Assembly (NCBI GenBank): GCA_963760125.1
Contig: CAVXBV010000007.1
Coordinates: 605,817-669,816, forward strand
DNA length: 64,000 bases
Origin: RYN-111 sp963760125
Lineage (GTDB): Bacteria; Actinomycetota; Actinomycetes; Mycobacteriales; SCTD01
Direction: 5' to 3'
Shown here: in pieces, positions 8,018 to 15,756 of the stretch
Layout: each line of letters starts with the position of its first letter
Numbering within the stretch: position 1 is the stretch's first letter
Position numbers and translations under genes: made by a program
The notes under the pieces: generated by a model
Told to the model about the DNA's origin: nothing
Databases searched by the model: none
What the model saw: the letters and a program-made list of their open reading frames with translations, nothing else

Positions 8018-8845
8018 GTGACCGTGCTGCTCGCCCTGCTCTCCAGCCTGCTCTGGGGCACCTCGGACTTCCTGGGAGGTACGGCGGCCAAGCGCCTGCC
8101 CGTGCTGGTGGTCGTCGGCGTCTCGCAGGCGGTGGCGCTGGTGGCTCTGGTTCCCGTGGCCGTGCTGCTCGGGGCGGCGCCGGGCTCGCTGGTCCAGGGG
8201 GTCGCGGCCGGTGTTGCCGGGGTGATCGGGCTGGGCGCCTTCTATGCCGCGCTGGCGACGGGGACGATGGGTGTGGTCGCCCCCATCGCCTCACTGGGTG
8301 CCCTCCTGCCCGTGGCGGTTGGCCTGAGCCGTGGGGAGTCGCCGTCGGTCCTGCAGCTGGCGGGGATCGTGGTCGCTGTCGGTGGTGTGGTGCTGGCGAG
8401 CGGGCCGGAGCTCACCGGCCGGGCGCCGCTGCGACCGCTGCTGCTGGCGGTGACCGCCGCCTTCGGGTTCGGTGCTGTCGCCGTCCTGCTGGCCGACGGC
8501 TCGGCGGCGGCCCCCGGCGCGGTGCTGGTGACACTGCTGGTGATGCGCGTGACGAGCGTCGGGCTGCTGGTGGTCGTCCTGCTCGCCGCGCGGACCGCCG
8601 TGCGCCCTGGGCGCGGCAACCTGCCGCTGCTCGTGGCCATCGGGTTGGGTGACGTTGCGGCTAACGCGGCGTACGCCTTCGCCTCCCGGGGTGGGCTGCT
8701 CAGCGTGGTGTCGGTCCTGGCGTCGCTTTACCCCGTGGTCACGGTGCTGCTGGCTCGACAGGTCCTGAGCGAGCGGCTCATGCCGGTGCAGGCCTTTGGC
8801 GCGGTCGCGACCCTCGCGGGCGTGGGGCTGCTCGCGGCGGGCTGA
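8018..8845 (+). CDS. EamA/DMT-superfamily transporter
   Basis: A 275-residue membrane protein with about ten hydrophobic segments arranged as two EamA repeats (about residues 1-135 and 145-275). The N-terminal LLWGTSDFLGG is typical of this actinobacterial EamA branch. EamA proteins export metabolites or amino acids; the substrate is unknown. The GTG start at 8018 has no clear ribosome site and may be leaderless. It is divergent from DUF3000 with a 74-bp gap and nearly abuts the convergent zinc-ribbon gene. Confidence 0.85.
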   Translation: MTVLLALLSSLLWGTSDFLGGTAAKRLPVLVVVGVSQAVALVALVPVAVLLGAAPGSLVQGVAAGVAGVIGLGAFYAALATGTMGVVAPIASLGALLPVAVGLSRGESPSVLQLAGIVVAVGGVVLASGPELTGRAPLRPLLLAVTAAFGFGAVAVLLADGSAAAPGAVLVTLLVMRVTSVGLLVVVLLAARTAVRPGRGNLPLLVAIGLGDVAANAAYAFASRGGLLSVVSVLASLYPVVTVLLARQVLSERLMPVQAFGAVATLAGVGLLAAG

Positions 8846-8851
8846 CCGGGG

Positions 8852-9025
8852 TCAGGCCACCCGCGAAGGGCGGAGGGTGAGGAGCAGGCCCGAGGCGAAC
8901 GTCACGGCCGTGCCGCAGACCACGCACATGAGGTCGCCGTCGTCCTGCCCGTCATCGCACCGGGGCACGGCGAACGGCAGCAGCCGGTCGCACTCCTTGC
9001 ACAGCAGCTCGACGGTCTCGTCCAC
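8852..9025 (-). CDS. Small zinc-ribbon-like protein
   Basis: A 57-residue protein starting at a GTG preceded by AGGAGG at 5 bp spacing. It has CKEC near the N-terminus, a single Cys in PRCDDG and CVVC later, a pattern expected for a zinc ribbon. The C-terminus ends TLRPSRVA. No family recognised. It is divergent from hemE with 92 bp between the starts. The longer reading frame upstream (to 9103) is rejected because of this ribosome site. Confidence 0.65.
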   Translation of the reverse strand: MDETVELLCKECDRLLPFAVPRCDDGQDDGDLMCVVCGTAVTFASGLLLTLRPSRVA

Positions 9026-9117
9026 AGACACCTCCTGGTCAGGTGCGGTGCACGGTGCCACCAGGGTCCGACAGAACGGGGGAGGCGCCGCCGCGGGGCG
9101 CACTAGCGTGGACCGGG

Positions 9118-10149
9118 ATGAGCACCCACGGCCCCGCCCACGACTCCGCCTTCCTGCGCGCCTGCCGGCGCGAACCCGTGCCCCACACGCCGGTCTGGTT
9201 CATGCGCCAGGCCGGGCGGGCGCTCCCGGAGTACCGCGCGCTGCGCGAGGGGACCGGGATGCTCGAGAGCTGCTTCCGGCCCGAGATGGTCACCGAGATC
9301 ACCCTGCAGCCGGTGCGCCGGTTCGGCGTCGACGCGGCCATCTTCTTCAGCGACATCGTCGTCCCGCTCAAGGCGATCGGCCTCGATCTCGACATCGTCC
9401 CCGGGGTCGGTCCGGTCGTGGCCGAGCCGTTCCGGAGCGCCGCCGACCTTGACCGGCTGGTGCCGCTGGAGGGCGCGCCCCAGATCACCGAGGCCGTGCA
9501 GCTGCTGGTGCAGGAGCTCGGTCCGATCCCGCTGATCGGCTTCGCGGGGGCACCGTTCACGCTCGCGTCGTACCTCGTGGAGGGCGGGCCGTCGAAGGAC
9601 CAGCGCAGGACCAAGGCCCTGATGTACGGCGACCCGGAGCTCTGGTCGCAGCTGATGTCCCGCCTGGCCGACATCACCCTGGCGTTCCTGCGCGTGCAGA
9701 TCGACGCCGGCGCCTCCGCGGTCCAGCTGTTCGACTCCTGGGTCGGGGCCCTGCCGGCGGAGGACTACCGCACCCTGGTTCAGCCGCACTCGGCCCGGAT
9801 CCTCGCCGGGGTGGCGGACGTGCCGCGGATCCACTTCGGCGTCGGGACGGGCGAGCTGCTGCACGACATGGGCCAGGCGGGCGCCGACGTCGTGGGCGTC
9901 GACTTCCGGGTGCCGCTGGACGAGGCGGTGCGGCGGGTCGGACCGGGCAAGGCGCTGCAGGGCAACCTCGACCCGACCCTGGTGTTCGCCCCCGAGAGCG
10001 TCGTGCGGACGATGACCGAGCGGGTGCTGGAGCAGGCCCGCGCGGCCGAGGGCCACGTCTTCAACCTCGGGCACGGCGTCCTGCCGGAGACCGACCCCGA
10101 CGTGCTCACGCGGATCGTCGCCCACGTCCACGAGGCGACGGCGGTCTGA
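9118..10149 (+). CDS. hemE: Uroporphyrinogen decarboxylase
   Basis: A 343-residue enzyme that decarboxylates uroporphyrinogen III to coproporphyrinogen III in haem synthesis. It starts with ATG at 9118. The signature VWFMRQAGRALPEYR lies at residues 28-42 and the invariant Asp in IFFSDIVVPL follows near 80. The second signature GFAGAPFTLASYLVEGG is near 143-159, and the C-terminal GHGVLPETDPD is the usual active-site loop. Length fits the family. The next haem genes, cgoX and hemQ, are 1.5 kb downstream in the same direction, separated by an opposing exporter gene that overlaps the hemE 3' end by 44 bp. Confidence 0.96.
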   Translation: MSTHGPAHDSAFLRACRREPVPHTPVWFMRQAGRALPEYRALREGTGMLESCFRPEMVTEITLQPVRRFGVDAAIFFSDIVVPLKAIGLDLDIVPGVGPVVAEPFRSAADLDRLVPLEGAPQITEAVQLLVQELGPIPLIGFAGAPFTLASYLVEGGPSKDQRRTKALMYGDPELWSQLMSRLADITLAFLRVQIDAGASAVQLFDSWVGALPAEDYRTLVQPHSARILAGVADVPRIHFGVGTGELLHDMGQAGADVVGVDFRVPLDEAVRRVGPGKALQGNLDPTLVFAPESVVRTMTERVLEQARAAEGHVFNLGHGVLPETDPDVLTRIVAHVHEATAV

Positions 10150-11650
10150 CGCCTGGCCTGAGCTGCAGGCCGCAGACGATCGCGGCCAGGGCCAGGACGG
10201 CCCCGGCCGCGAGGAGCACCACGGACGTCGAGCTCACGAAGCTGGCCGTGGCCGCGTCGTTCAGCGCCCCACGGAGCTGGAGCGTCTTCGCCACCCCGAC
10301 CCGTTCCAGGAGCAGGGCGCGGACCTCGTCGGTGCGGGCGCCGAGCAGGGCGTCGAGGATCGCCGGTTGCTCCGTGCCCGGCACGCCACCCGCGGTCAGG
10401 GCAGCCGACAGCTGGCTCGACAGTCGCGCGACCGCGAGGGCGCCGAGCCCGGCGACGGCGACGACGCCGCCGAGCTCGCGCGCGACGTTGATCCCCGCCG
10501 CCGCCAGTCCGGCCCGGGTGTCGCCGGCCACGCCGAGCGCTGCCGTCACGACCGGCGCCGTCGTGAGGCCGACGCCGGCCCCCACGACGGCGAGCAGGAC
10601 CGCCAGCTCGGCACCGGCGAGGCCCTCGCGGAGGCGGACGCCCAGCACCAGGAGCGCGGCGGCCGCGAGCAGCAGTCCGAAGGTGACCGGCCGCGCGACG
10701 GCCCGCCACCGTCCCGCGAGCGCAGCGGTCACCACCAGGGCTACCGGGAGTGGCAGCAGGAGGCGGCCGGTCGCCTGCGCGTCCTTCGCCTGGACGAGCT
10801 GGAGGAACAGGCTGACGAACACCAGGAGGACGAACACCGCGAGAGACGCGGCGAACGCTCCGAGCAGCGCCCCGCGGAACCGCCGGTCGACGACCAGGTC
10901 GATGGGCAGCAGCGGATCGGGCCGCCGCTCGACCCGCGACAGCACCACGGCCGCGACGAGAGCGCCTGCTCCGCAGGCGGTCACGGCAAGGGACAGGCCC
11001 TGCCGGCCGGCCAGGACCACGCCGTACGTCGCGAGTCCCAGCACCACGCACGTGAGCAGGGCACCCGCAGCGTCCAGCCGTCGACGGTGCGGCGCCGGAA
11101 CAACCGGGGTGCGCAGGACCACCACCAGCACGAGCAGGCACAGCGGGACGTTGAGCCAGAACACCGCGGGCCAGCCGTACCGCGCGACGAGGTCACCTCC
11201 GACGACGGGACCCGCGACCAGCGCCGCCCCTCCGGTCGCGGCCCAGATCCCGACGGCCCGCCGACGCCGCTCCGGGTCCGGGTAGGCGGCGCTCAGCACG
11301 GCGAGCCCGCCCGGCAGCAGCAGCGCCGCCGCCGCGCCCTGAAGAGCCCGCCAGGTCACGAGCGCGGGCACCGACCCCGCGGTCGCGCAGGCGACCGAGG
11401 TGACGGTGAACCCGAGCAGCCCGGACACCAGGACCCGGCGCGCGCCGAACCGGTCGACCAGGGCGCCGCCGGCCAGCAGGAGGGCAGCGAGGGCCACCGT
11501 GTACGCCGTGACGATGCCCTGCAGGCCGGTGACGCCGGAGCCGAGGTCCTGCTGGACGTCGCGCAGGGCGACCGCCACCACGGTGTTGTCGAGGGTGGCG
11601 GTGAAGGCCGCGAGGGAGGTCGCGACGAGGACCATGGGGGCGCGCGACAC
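10106..11650 (-). CDS. MFS transporter of the DHA2 (EmrB/QacA) drug-export type
   Basis: A 514-residue protein with about 14 hydrophobic segments, as expected for the DHA2 branch. Motif C-like LDNTVVAVALRDVQQDLG near the N-terminus and GALVDRFGARRVLVSG (motif A) in the loop between helices 2 and 3 are clear. Substrates of this family are hydrophobic drugs or metabolites. GTG 11650 or ATG 11635 could be the start. The gene is convergent with hemE, overlapping it by 44 bp, and divergent from cgoX by 23 bp, so it is inserted in an otherwise haem-related block; a role in porphyrin export is possible but unproven. Confidence 0.85.
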   Translation of the reverse strand: MSRAPMVLVATSLAAFTATLDNTVVAVALRDVQQDLGSGVTGLQGIVTAYTVALAALLLAGGALVDRFGARRVLVSGLLGFTVTSVACATAGSVPALVTWRALQGAAAALLLPGGLAVLSAAYPDPERRRRAVGIWAATGGAALVAGPVVGGDLVARYGWPAVFWLNVPLCLLVLVVVLRTPVVPAPHRRRLDAAGALLTCVVLGLATYGVVLAGRQGLSLAVTACGAGALVAAVVLSRVERRPDPLLPIDLVVDRRFRGALLGAFAASLAVFVLLVFVSLFLQLVQAKDAQATGRLLLPLPVALVVTAALAGRWRAVARPVTFGLLLAAAALLVLGVRLREGLAGAELAVLLAVVGAGVGLTTAPVVTAALGVAGDTRAGLAAAGINVARELGGVVAVAGLGALAVARLSSQLSAALTAGGVPGTEQPAILDALLGARTDEVRALLLERVGVAKTLQLRGALNDAATASFVSSTSVVLLAAGAVLALAAIVCGLQLRPGVRPPSPRGRGRRSA

Positions 11651-11673
11651 GCGGCAGAACCTACGCTGCGCAG

Positions 11674-12957
11674 GTGCCTGCTCCCGTGACCGTCGCCATC
11701 GTCGGTGGTGGTGTCGCGGGGCTGTCCGCGGCGCACGAGGTCCTCCGCCGCGGGGGGAGCCCGATCCTCTTCGAGGCCACGGGTGCCGTAGGGGGCAAGC
11801 TCAGGGCGTCCGAGGTCGGTGGGGTGGTCGTCGACGAAGGCGCCGACTCGCTGCTGCGACGCGTCCCGTGGGGCGTGGACCTCGTGGCGACGGCGGGGCT
11901 CGCGCTGGCCACTCCGGCGACCGGTCACGCCTCGCTCTGGCTGGGGGGAGCCTTCCAGCCGCTGCCGGCGGGCACGGTCATGGGGATCCCGACCGATCTC
12001 GCCCTGGTCGCCCCGCTGCTCGGAGACGTGAAGGAGCGGCGCGCACCCCTGCCGCGCGAGGACGTGTCCGTCGGTGCGCTGGTCCGCGCCCACCTCGGCC
12101 ACCTCGTGGTCGAGCGCCTGGTCGATCCCCTCCTGGGCGGCGTGTACGCCGGACGCGCCGACCAGCTGTCGGTGCAGATGACCTTGCCGCAGTTGTGGCC
12201 GCACCTGTCAGGCGACAGCCTGGTCGACGCGGCGCGCGTCGCCCGCGGCACACCGACGCCGGGACCCGTCTTCGCGGGTGTGCCAGGCGGTCTCGGGTTG
12301 CTCCCCGCCGCGCTCGCCCGCGACCTGGACGTCCGCCTCGGGACCACGGTGCGCGGCCTGTCCCGCACTCCCGAAGGCTGGCGACTCGAGACCGGGTCGG
12401 CGGCCGACCCCTCGGCCGTCGACGTGGACGCCGTCGTCCTCGCGGTCCCCGCGGCGCCGGCCGCGCGGCTGCTCGCGGGCCTCGCGCCTGCGGTCGAGCT
12501 CGACTACGCCTCGGTGGCTCTCGTGACCCTCGTGCTCGACGGTCCGACGCCGGGGACGGGGTCGGGGTACCTCGTCCCGGCGGTCGACAAGCGCCTCACC
12601 AAGGCGGTCACCTTCACCAGCCGCAAGTGGGACCGTCCGGGGCCTGCGATCATCCGGGCGTCGGTGGGCCGGGCGGGCGACGTGCACGACCTGCAGCGCG
12701 ACGACGAGGACCTGGTGGGCGCGGTGCTCGCTGAGCTGGTCGAGGCCGTCGGGCCGCTGCCGCCGGTCCTGGGGACCCGCGTCACCCGCTGGGGAGGTGG
12801 GCTGCCGCAGTACGCCCCCGGCCACGTCGATCGCGTCGCGCGCCTCCGGGCTGCGCTCCCACCGGGACTGGCGGTCGCCGGAGCGGCGTACGACGGAGTG
12901 GGTGTCCCCGCGTGCGCCCGCAGCGGTCTCGAGGCGGCCGAGGTGCTGCTGCCCTGA
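11674..12957 (+). CDS. cgoX: Coproporphyrinogen III oxidase / protoporphyrinogen oxidase, FAD-dependent
   Basis: A 427-residue flavoprotein of the HemY/CgoX family. The Rossmann FAD motif VAIVGGGVAGLSAAHEV is at residues 6-22, followed by GGKLRASEVGG, and the C-terminal GAAYDGVGVPACARSG is the typical FAD-binding end. In Gram-positive bacteria with HemQ, the enzyme oxidises coproporphyrinogen III to coproporphyrin III, so CgoX is preferred over HemG/HemY. hemQ follows in the same direction after 21 bp. GTG 11674 is the start. The required ferrochelatase (CpfC) is not in this window. Confidence 0.93.
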   Translation: MPAPVTVAIVGGGVAGLSAAHEVLRRGGSPILFEATGAVGGKLRASEVGGVVVDEGADSLLRRVPWGVDLVATAGLALATPATGHASLWLGGAFQPLPAGTVMGIPTDLALVAPLLGDVKERRAPLPREDVSVGALVRAHLGHLVVERLVDPLLGGVYAGRADQLSVQMTLPQLWPHLSGDSLVDAARVARGTPTPGPVFAGVPGGLGLLPAALARDLDVRLGTTVRGLSRTPEGWRLETGSAADPSAVDVDAVVLAVPAAPAARLLAGLAPAVELDYASVALVTLVLDGPTPGTGSGYLVPAVDKRLTKAVTFTSRKWDRPGPAIIRASVGRAGDVHDLQRDDEDLVGAVLAELVEAVGPLPPVLGTRVTRWGGGLPQYAPGHVDRVARLRAALPPGLAVAGAAYDGVGVPACARSGLEAAEVLLP

Positions 12958-12978
12958 GCCACCAGGCAGAATGGGCAC

Positions 12979-13674
12979 ATGGCCGAGTCGACTGCATCTG
13001 CGAGCGAGCTGAACGACCAGCTCCTCTACACCACCTACGCCGTCTTCAAAGCGACGTCGCCGCTGCCCGAGGACCGCAGCGCTCTGGCGGAGGAGGCGCA
13101 GGGCCTGCTCGACGCCGTCCTGGACAAGGACGTCTACACGCGCGGGACCTACGACCTGCAGGGCTACAAGGCCGAGGCCGACCTGCTGGTCTGGTGGACC
13201 TGCCCGGACCCTGACGTGCTGCAGGACGCGTACTCGCGCTTCCGCACCACCGGACTGGGCCGTCACCTCTCGGTGGTCTGGACGAGCGTGGGGCTGCACC
13301 GGCCGGCGGAGTTCAACCGCAGCCACATCCCGGCGTACGTCCGTCGTGAGGACCCGAGGAAGTACGTCTGTGTCTACCCGTTCAACCGCAGCCTCGACTG
13401 GTACCTCCTGCCCGACTACGAGCGGCGCGGGATGCTCGCCGAGCACGGCCAGCAGGGCCGGGAGTTCGAGGACGTGCGCGCCAACACCGTTGCCGCGTTC
13501 GGTCTCGGTGACTACGAGTGGCTGCTGGCCTTCGAGGCGGACGAGCTGCACCGCATCGTCGACTGCCTGCGGCACCTGCGCACCTCACGCGCGCGGCTGT
13601 TCACCAAGCTCGAGACGCCCTTCTGGACCGGCGTCCGCAAGCCGCTCTCGGAGATCGTCGCGACGCTTCCCTAG
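12979..13674 (+). CDS. hemQ: Coproheme decarboxylase HemQ (ChdC)
   Basis: A 231-residue member of the Cld/ChdC superfamily. It decarboxylates coproheme to haem b in the last step of the coproporphyrin-dependent pathway. Family features visible are TTYAVFK near the N-terminus, WWTCPDPD, KYVCVYPFNRSLDWYLLP (holding the catalytic Tyr region) and GLGDYEWLLAFEADELHRI. Chlorite dismutase is unlikely: that enzyme needs a distal Arg in a different context, and the neighbour is cgoX. The stop overlaps the opposing anti-sigma-like gene by 4 bp. The ATG start follows the cgoX stop by 21 bp, so the two form one unit. Confidence 0.95.
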   Translation: MAESTASASELNDQLLYTTYAVFKATSPLPEDRSALAEEAQGLLDAVLDKDVYTRGTYDLQGYKAEADLLVWWTCPDPDVLQDAYSRFRTTGLGRHLSVVWTSVGLHRPAEFNRSHIPAYVRREDPRKYVCVYPFNRSLDWYLLPDYERRGMLAEHGQQGREFEDVRANTVAAFGLGDYEWLLAFEADELHRIVDCLRHLRTSRARLFTKLETPFWTGVRKPLSEIVATLP

Positions 13675-14126
13675 ATCCCGTCGATCAGGTCGACGTCCCA
13701 GACCTGCTCGGCCACCCCGGCCACGGGGACGGTGAACCACACGCCCTTGGTGAAGCCGTCGAGCCGCTCGCTGGGCGTGGCTCCCCAGCCGGTGGACAGC
13801 CGGGCGACCATGGCCACGCCCCGGCCGGTCGCGGCGGTGGACGTGGTGCGCCGCTGGCGAGGAGGGACGGGCGAGCCGTCCAGGACGTCGACCCGCACCT
13901 CGTCCCCCTGCTGGCTGACGAGCACAGCGAACGCGGTGCGGGCGTGCAGCACAGCGTTCGTCGCCAGCTCCGAGGTGAGCAGCTGGGCGGTGTCGACGGC
14001 AGCATCGAGGTGCCAGGCCGTGAGGACCTGGCGCACGAACCGGCGCGCGGCGGAGACGCTGGAGGGCGTCCCGTCCAAGTCCAGGCGCACTGCCTCCCCG
14101 AGTGTCACCGGGACATTCTGGCGCAT
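13671..14126 (-). CDS. RsbW-like ATP-binding protein (HATPase_c_2)
   Basis: A 151-residue single-domain GHKL ATPase of the anti-sigma factor/serine kinase type. ELATNAVLHARTAF is the N-box. VDVLDGSPVPP stands where the G1 box lies, and ATGRGVAMVARLSTGWG is the G2 box. Such proteins in actinobacteria either phosphorylate STAS anti-anti-sigma factors or are orphans. A STAS protein is encoded at 36906-37265, but no STAS or sigma gene is adjacent. It is convergent with hemQ (4-bp overlap). Start ATG 14126, with an internal GTG six codons later also possible. Confidence 0.8.
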   Translation of the reverse strand: MRQNVPVTLGEAVRLDLDGTPSSVSAARRFVRQVLTAWHLDAAVDTAQLLTSELATNAVLHARTAFAVLVSQQGDEVRVDVLDGSPVPPRQRRTTSTAATGRGVAMVARLSTGWGATPSERLDGFTKGVWFTVPVAGVAEQVWDVDLIDGI

Positions 14127-14186
14127 GGTCGCGCTGCGTCGTCACCCGACACGGTGATCTCGCTTCGAGAAACGCGCTTCGTCCGG

Positions 14187-14600
14187 TCAGACGGTGGGGC
14201 GCAGCGTCAGGGACACCGAGTTCATGCAGAACCGGTCCCCGGTGGGGGTCTGGGGTGCGTCGTCGAAGACGTGTCCGAGGTGGCTGCCGCAGGTCGCGCA
14301 CCGGACCTCGACCCGGCGCATGCCCAGGGTGCGGTCCTCGATCAGCTCGACGTTGTCCTTGTCGGTCGGCGCGTAGAAGCTCGGCCAGCCGCAGTGGGCG
14401 TCGAACTTGGTGTCCGACGAGAACAGCTCGGCGTCGCACGCCCGGCAGCTGTAGACGCCTTCGGTGGTGGTCTTGTCGTACTCCCCGGTGCCGGGTCGCT
14501 CGGTCCCTGCCTGACGCAGCACCTGGTACTCCGCCGGGCTCAGCTGGGCACGCCACTGCTCCTCGGTCTTGCTCACGGCGTACTCGCGAGTGCTCTCCAC
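14187..14600 (-). CDS. msrB: Peptide-methionine (R)-S-oxide reductase
   Basis: A 137-residue enzyme that reduces the R form of methionine sulfoxide in proteins. The zinc-binding pairs CRAC and CATC are present. The segment AHCGWPSFY is diagnostic, and the catalytic Cys lies in RFCMNSVSL near the C-terminus. The GTG at 14600 follows AGGAG at 5 bp; an alternative GTG at 14576 gives 129 residues. The frame is open further upstream but is unlike MsrB. It is divergent from the LigD-type polymerase gene with 115 bp between the starts. Confidence 0.95.
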   Translation of the reverse strand: MESTREYAVSKTEEQWRAQLSPAEYQVLRQAGTERPGTGEYDKTTTEGVYSCRACDAELFSSDTKFDAHCGWPSFYAPTDKDNVELIEDRTLGMRRVEVRCATCGSHLGHVFDDAPQTPTGDRFCMNSVSLTLRPTV

Positions 14601-14715
14601 CACAGCTCCTGAACGTCGTCGGAATCTCACGCCCAGCACAGCGTGCCAGCGGCCCCTGGTGTTCCGCACCCGGTGGTGACGACCTGGTGACGGCGGCGGC
14701 GGTAGCGTCCGCGTC

Positions 14716-15744
14716 GTGGCGTCCCCCTTCGTCGAGGTCCCGATCGACACCCCCACCGGTGAGCACGTCGTGAAGGTCACCAACCCCGAGCGGACCTACT
14801 TCACCGGGCTGCCGGCGGGTCGGGGTCGCAAGATCGACCTCGTCGAGTACTACCTCGCCGTCGGTGACGGCATCGTCCGCGCGCTGCGCGAGCGGCCCAC
14901 CGTCCTGAAGCGGCACCCGGAGGGTGCGGACAGCGACGCGATCTACACCAAGCGCGTGCCGAAGGGCGCGCCGGCGTGGATCGAGTCGTGCACGGTGGAG
15001 TTCCCGAGCGGCCGCTCTGCGACCGAGCTCTGCCCGGTGGACGTCGCCCACGTCGCCTGGGCCGTGCAGATGTCCACGCTCGACTTCCACCCCTGGCCGT
15101 CCCGGCGCTCCCACGTCGAGCGCCCCGACGAGCTGCGCATCGACCTCGACCCGATGCCGGGCACCGACTGGGACGACGTGGTCGAGGTGGCTCTGGAGGT
15201 GAAGGCGCTGTTCGACGAGGTCGGCCTGGTCAGCTTCCCCAAGACCAGCGGCAGCAAGGGGGTGCACGTCTACGTGCGCTGCCTCCCGGCGTACACCTTC
15301 ACCGAGGTTCGGCACTGCGCGGTGGCGGTCGCGCGGGAGATCGAGCGGCGGCGACCGGAGATCGCCACGGCCAAGTGGTGGAAGGAGGAGCGCGGCGAGC
15401 GGGTGTTCCTCGACTACAACCGGATGGCCCGTGACCAGACCATCGCGTCGGCGTACTCCGTGCGGGCCCGCCCGCAGGCGACGGTCAGCGCACCGGTGAC
15501 GTGGGAGGAGTTGCCGGACTGCGAGATCGCTGACTTCGACATCTGGACCATGCGTGACCGGTTCGCTGCCCTCGGCGACGTGCATGCGGCGATCGACGAC
15601 GTGGCGCACGACCTGGCGCCGCTGCTCGAGCTGTACGACCGTCAGGGCGACGGCGAGGCGCCTTTCCCTCCGTCGTTCCCACTGCAGCCGGGTGAGCCCA
15701 AGCGGGTCCAGCCGAGCCGAGACCGCGAGCGTCCTCGCGGCTGA
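14716..15744 (+). CDS. LigD-type DNA polymerase/primase domain, stand-alone
   Basis: A 342-residue archaeo-eukaryotic-primase-like polymerase equal to the Pol domain of bacterial LigD, used in non-homologous end joining for gap filling with ribonucleotides. The metal-binding pair is in ELRIDLDPMPG, the phosphate/His motif in KTSGSKGVHVYV, and the end motif in RVFLDYNRMARDQTIASAYSVR. VLKRHPEG and MSTLDFHPW are also typical. It lacks nuclease and ligase domains; a separate ATP-dependent ligase is encoded at 20275-21333. No Ku gene is in the window. GTG start at 14716. Confidence 0.9.
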   Translation: MASPFVEVPIDTPTGEHVVKVTNPERTYFTGLPAGRGRKIDLVEYYLAVGDGIVRALRERPTVLKRHPEGADSDAIYTKRVPKGAPAWIESCTVEFPSGRSATELCPVDVAHVAWAVQMSTLDFHPWPSRRSHVERPDELRIDLDPMPGTDWDDVVEVALEVKALFDEVGLVSFPKTSGSKGVHVYVRCLPAYTFTEVRHCAVAVAREIERRRPEIATAKWWKEERGERVFLDYNRMARDQTIASAYSVRARPQATVSAPVTWEELPDCEIADFDIWTMRDRFAALGDVHAAIDDVAHDLAPLLELYDRQGDGEAPFPPSFPLQPGEPKRVQPSRDRERPRG

Positions 15745-15756
15745 CGGACAACCGGG

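Noticed and set aside
12208..13575. A 455-residue open frame opposite cgoX and hemQ
   Set aside because: Antisense shadow of two confirmed haem genes.
12979..13674. Chlorite dismutase
   Set aside because: Context with cgoX and the actinobacterial ChdC motifs favours coproheme decarboxylase.
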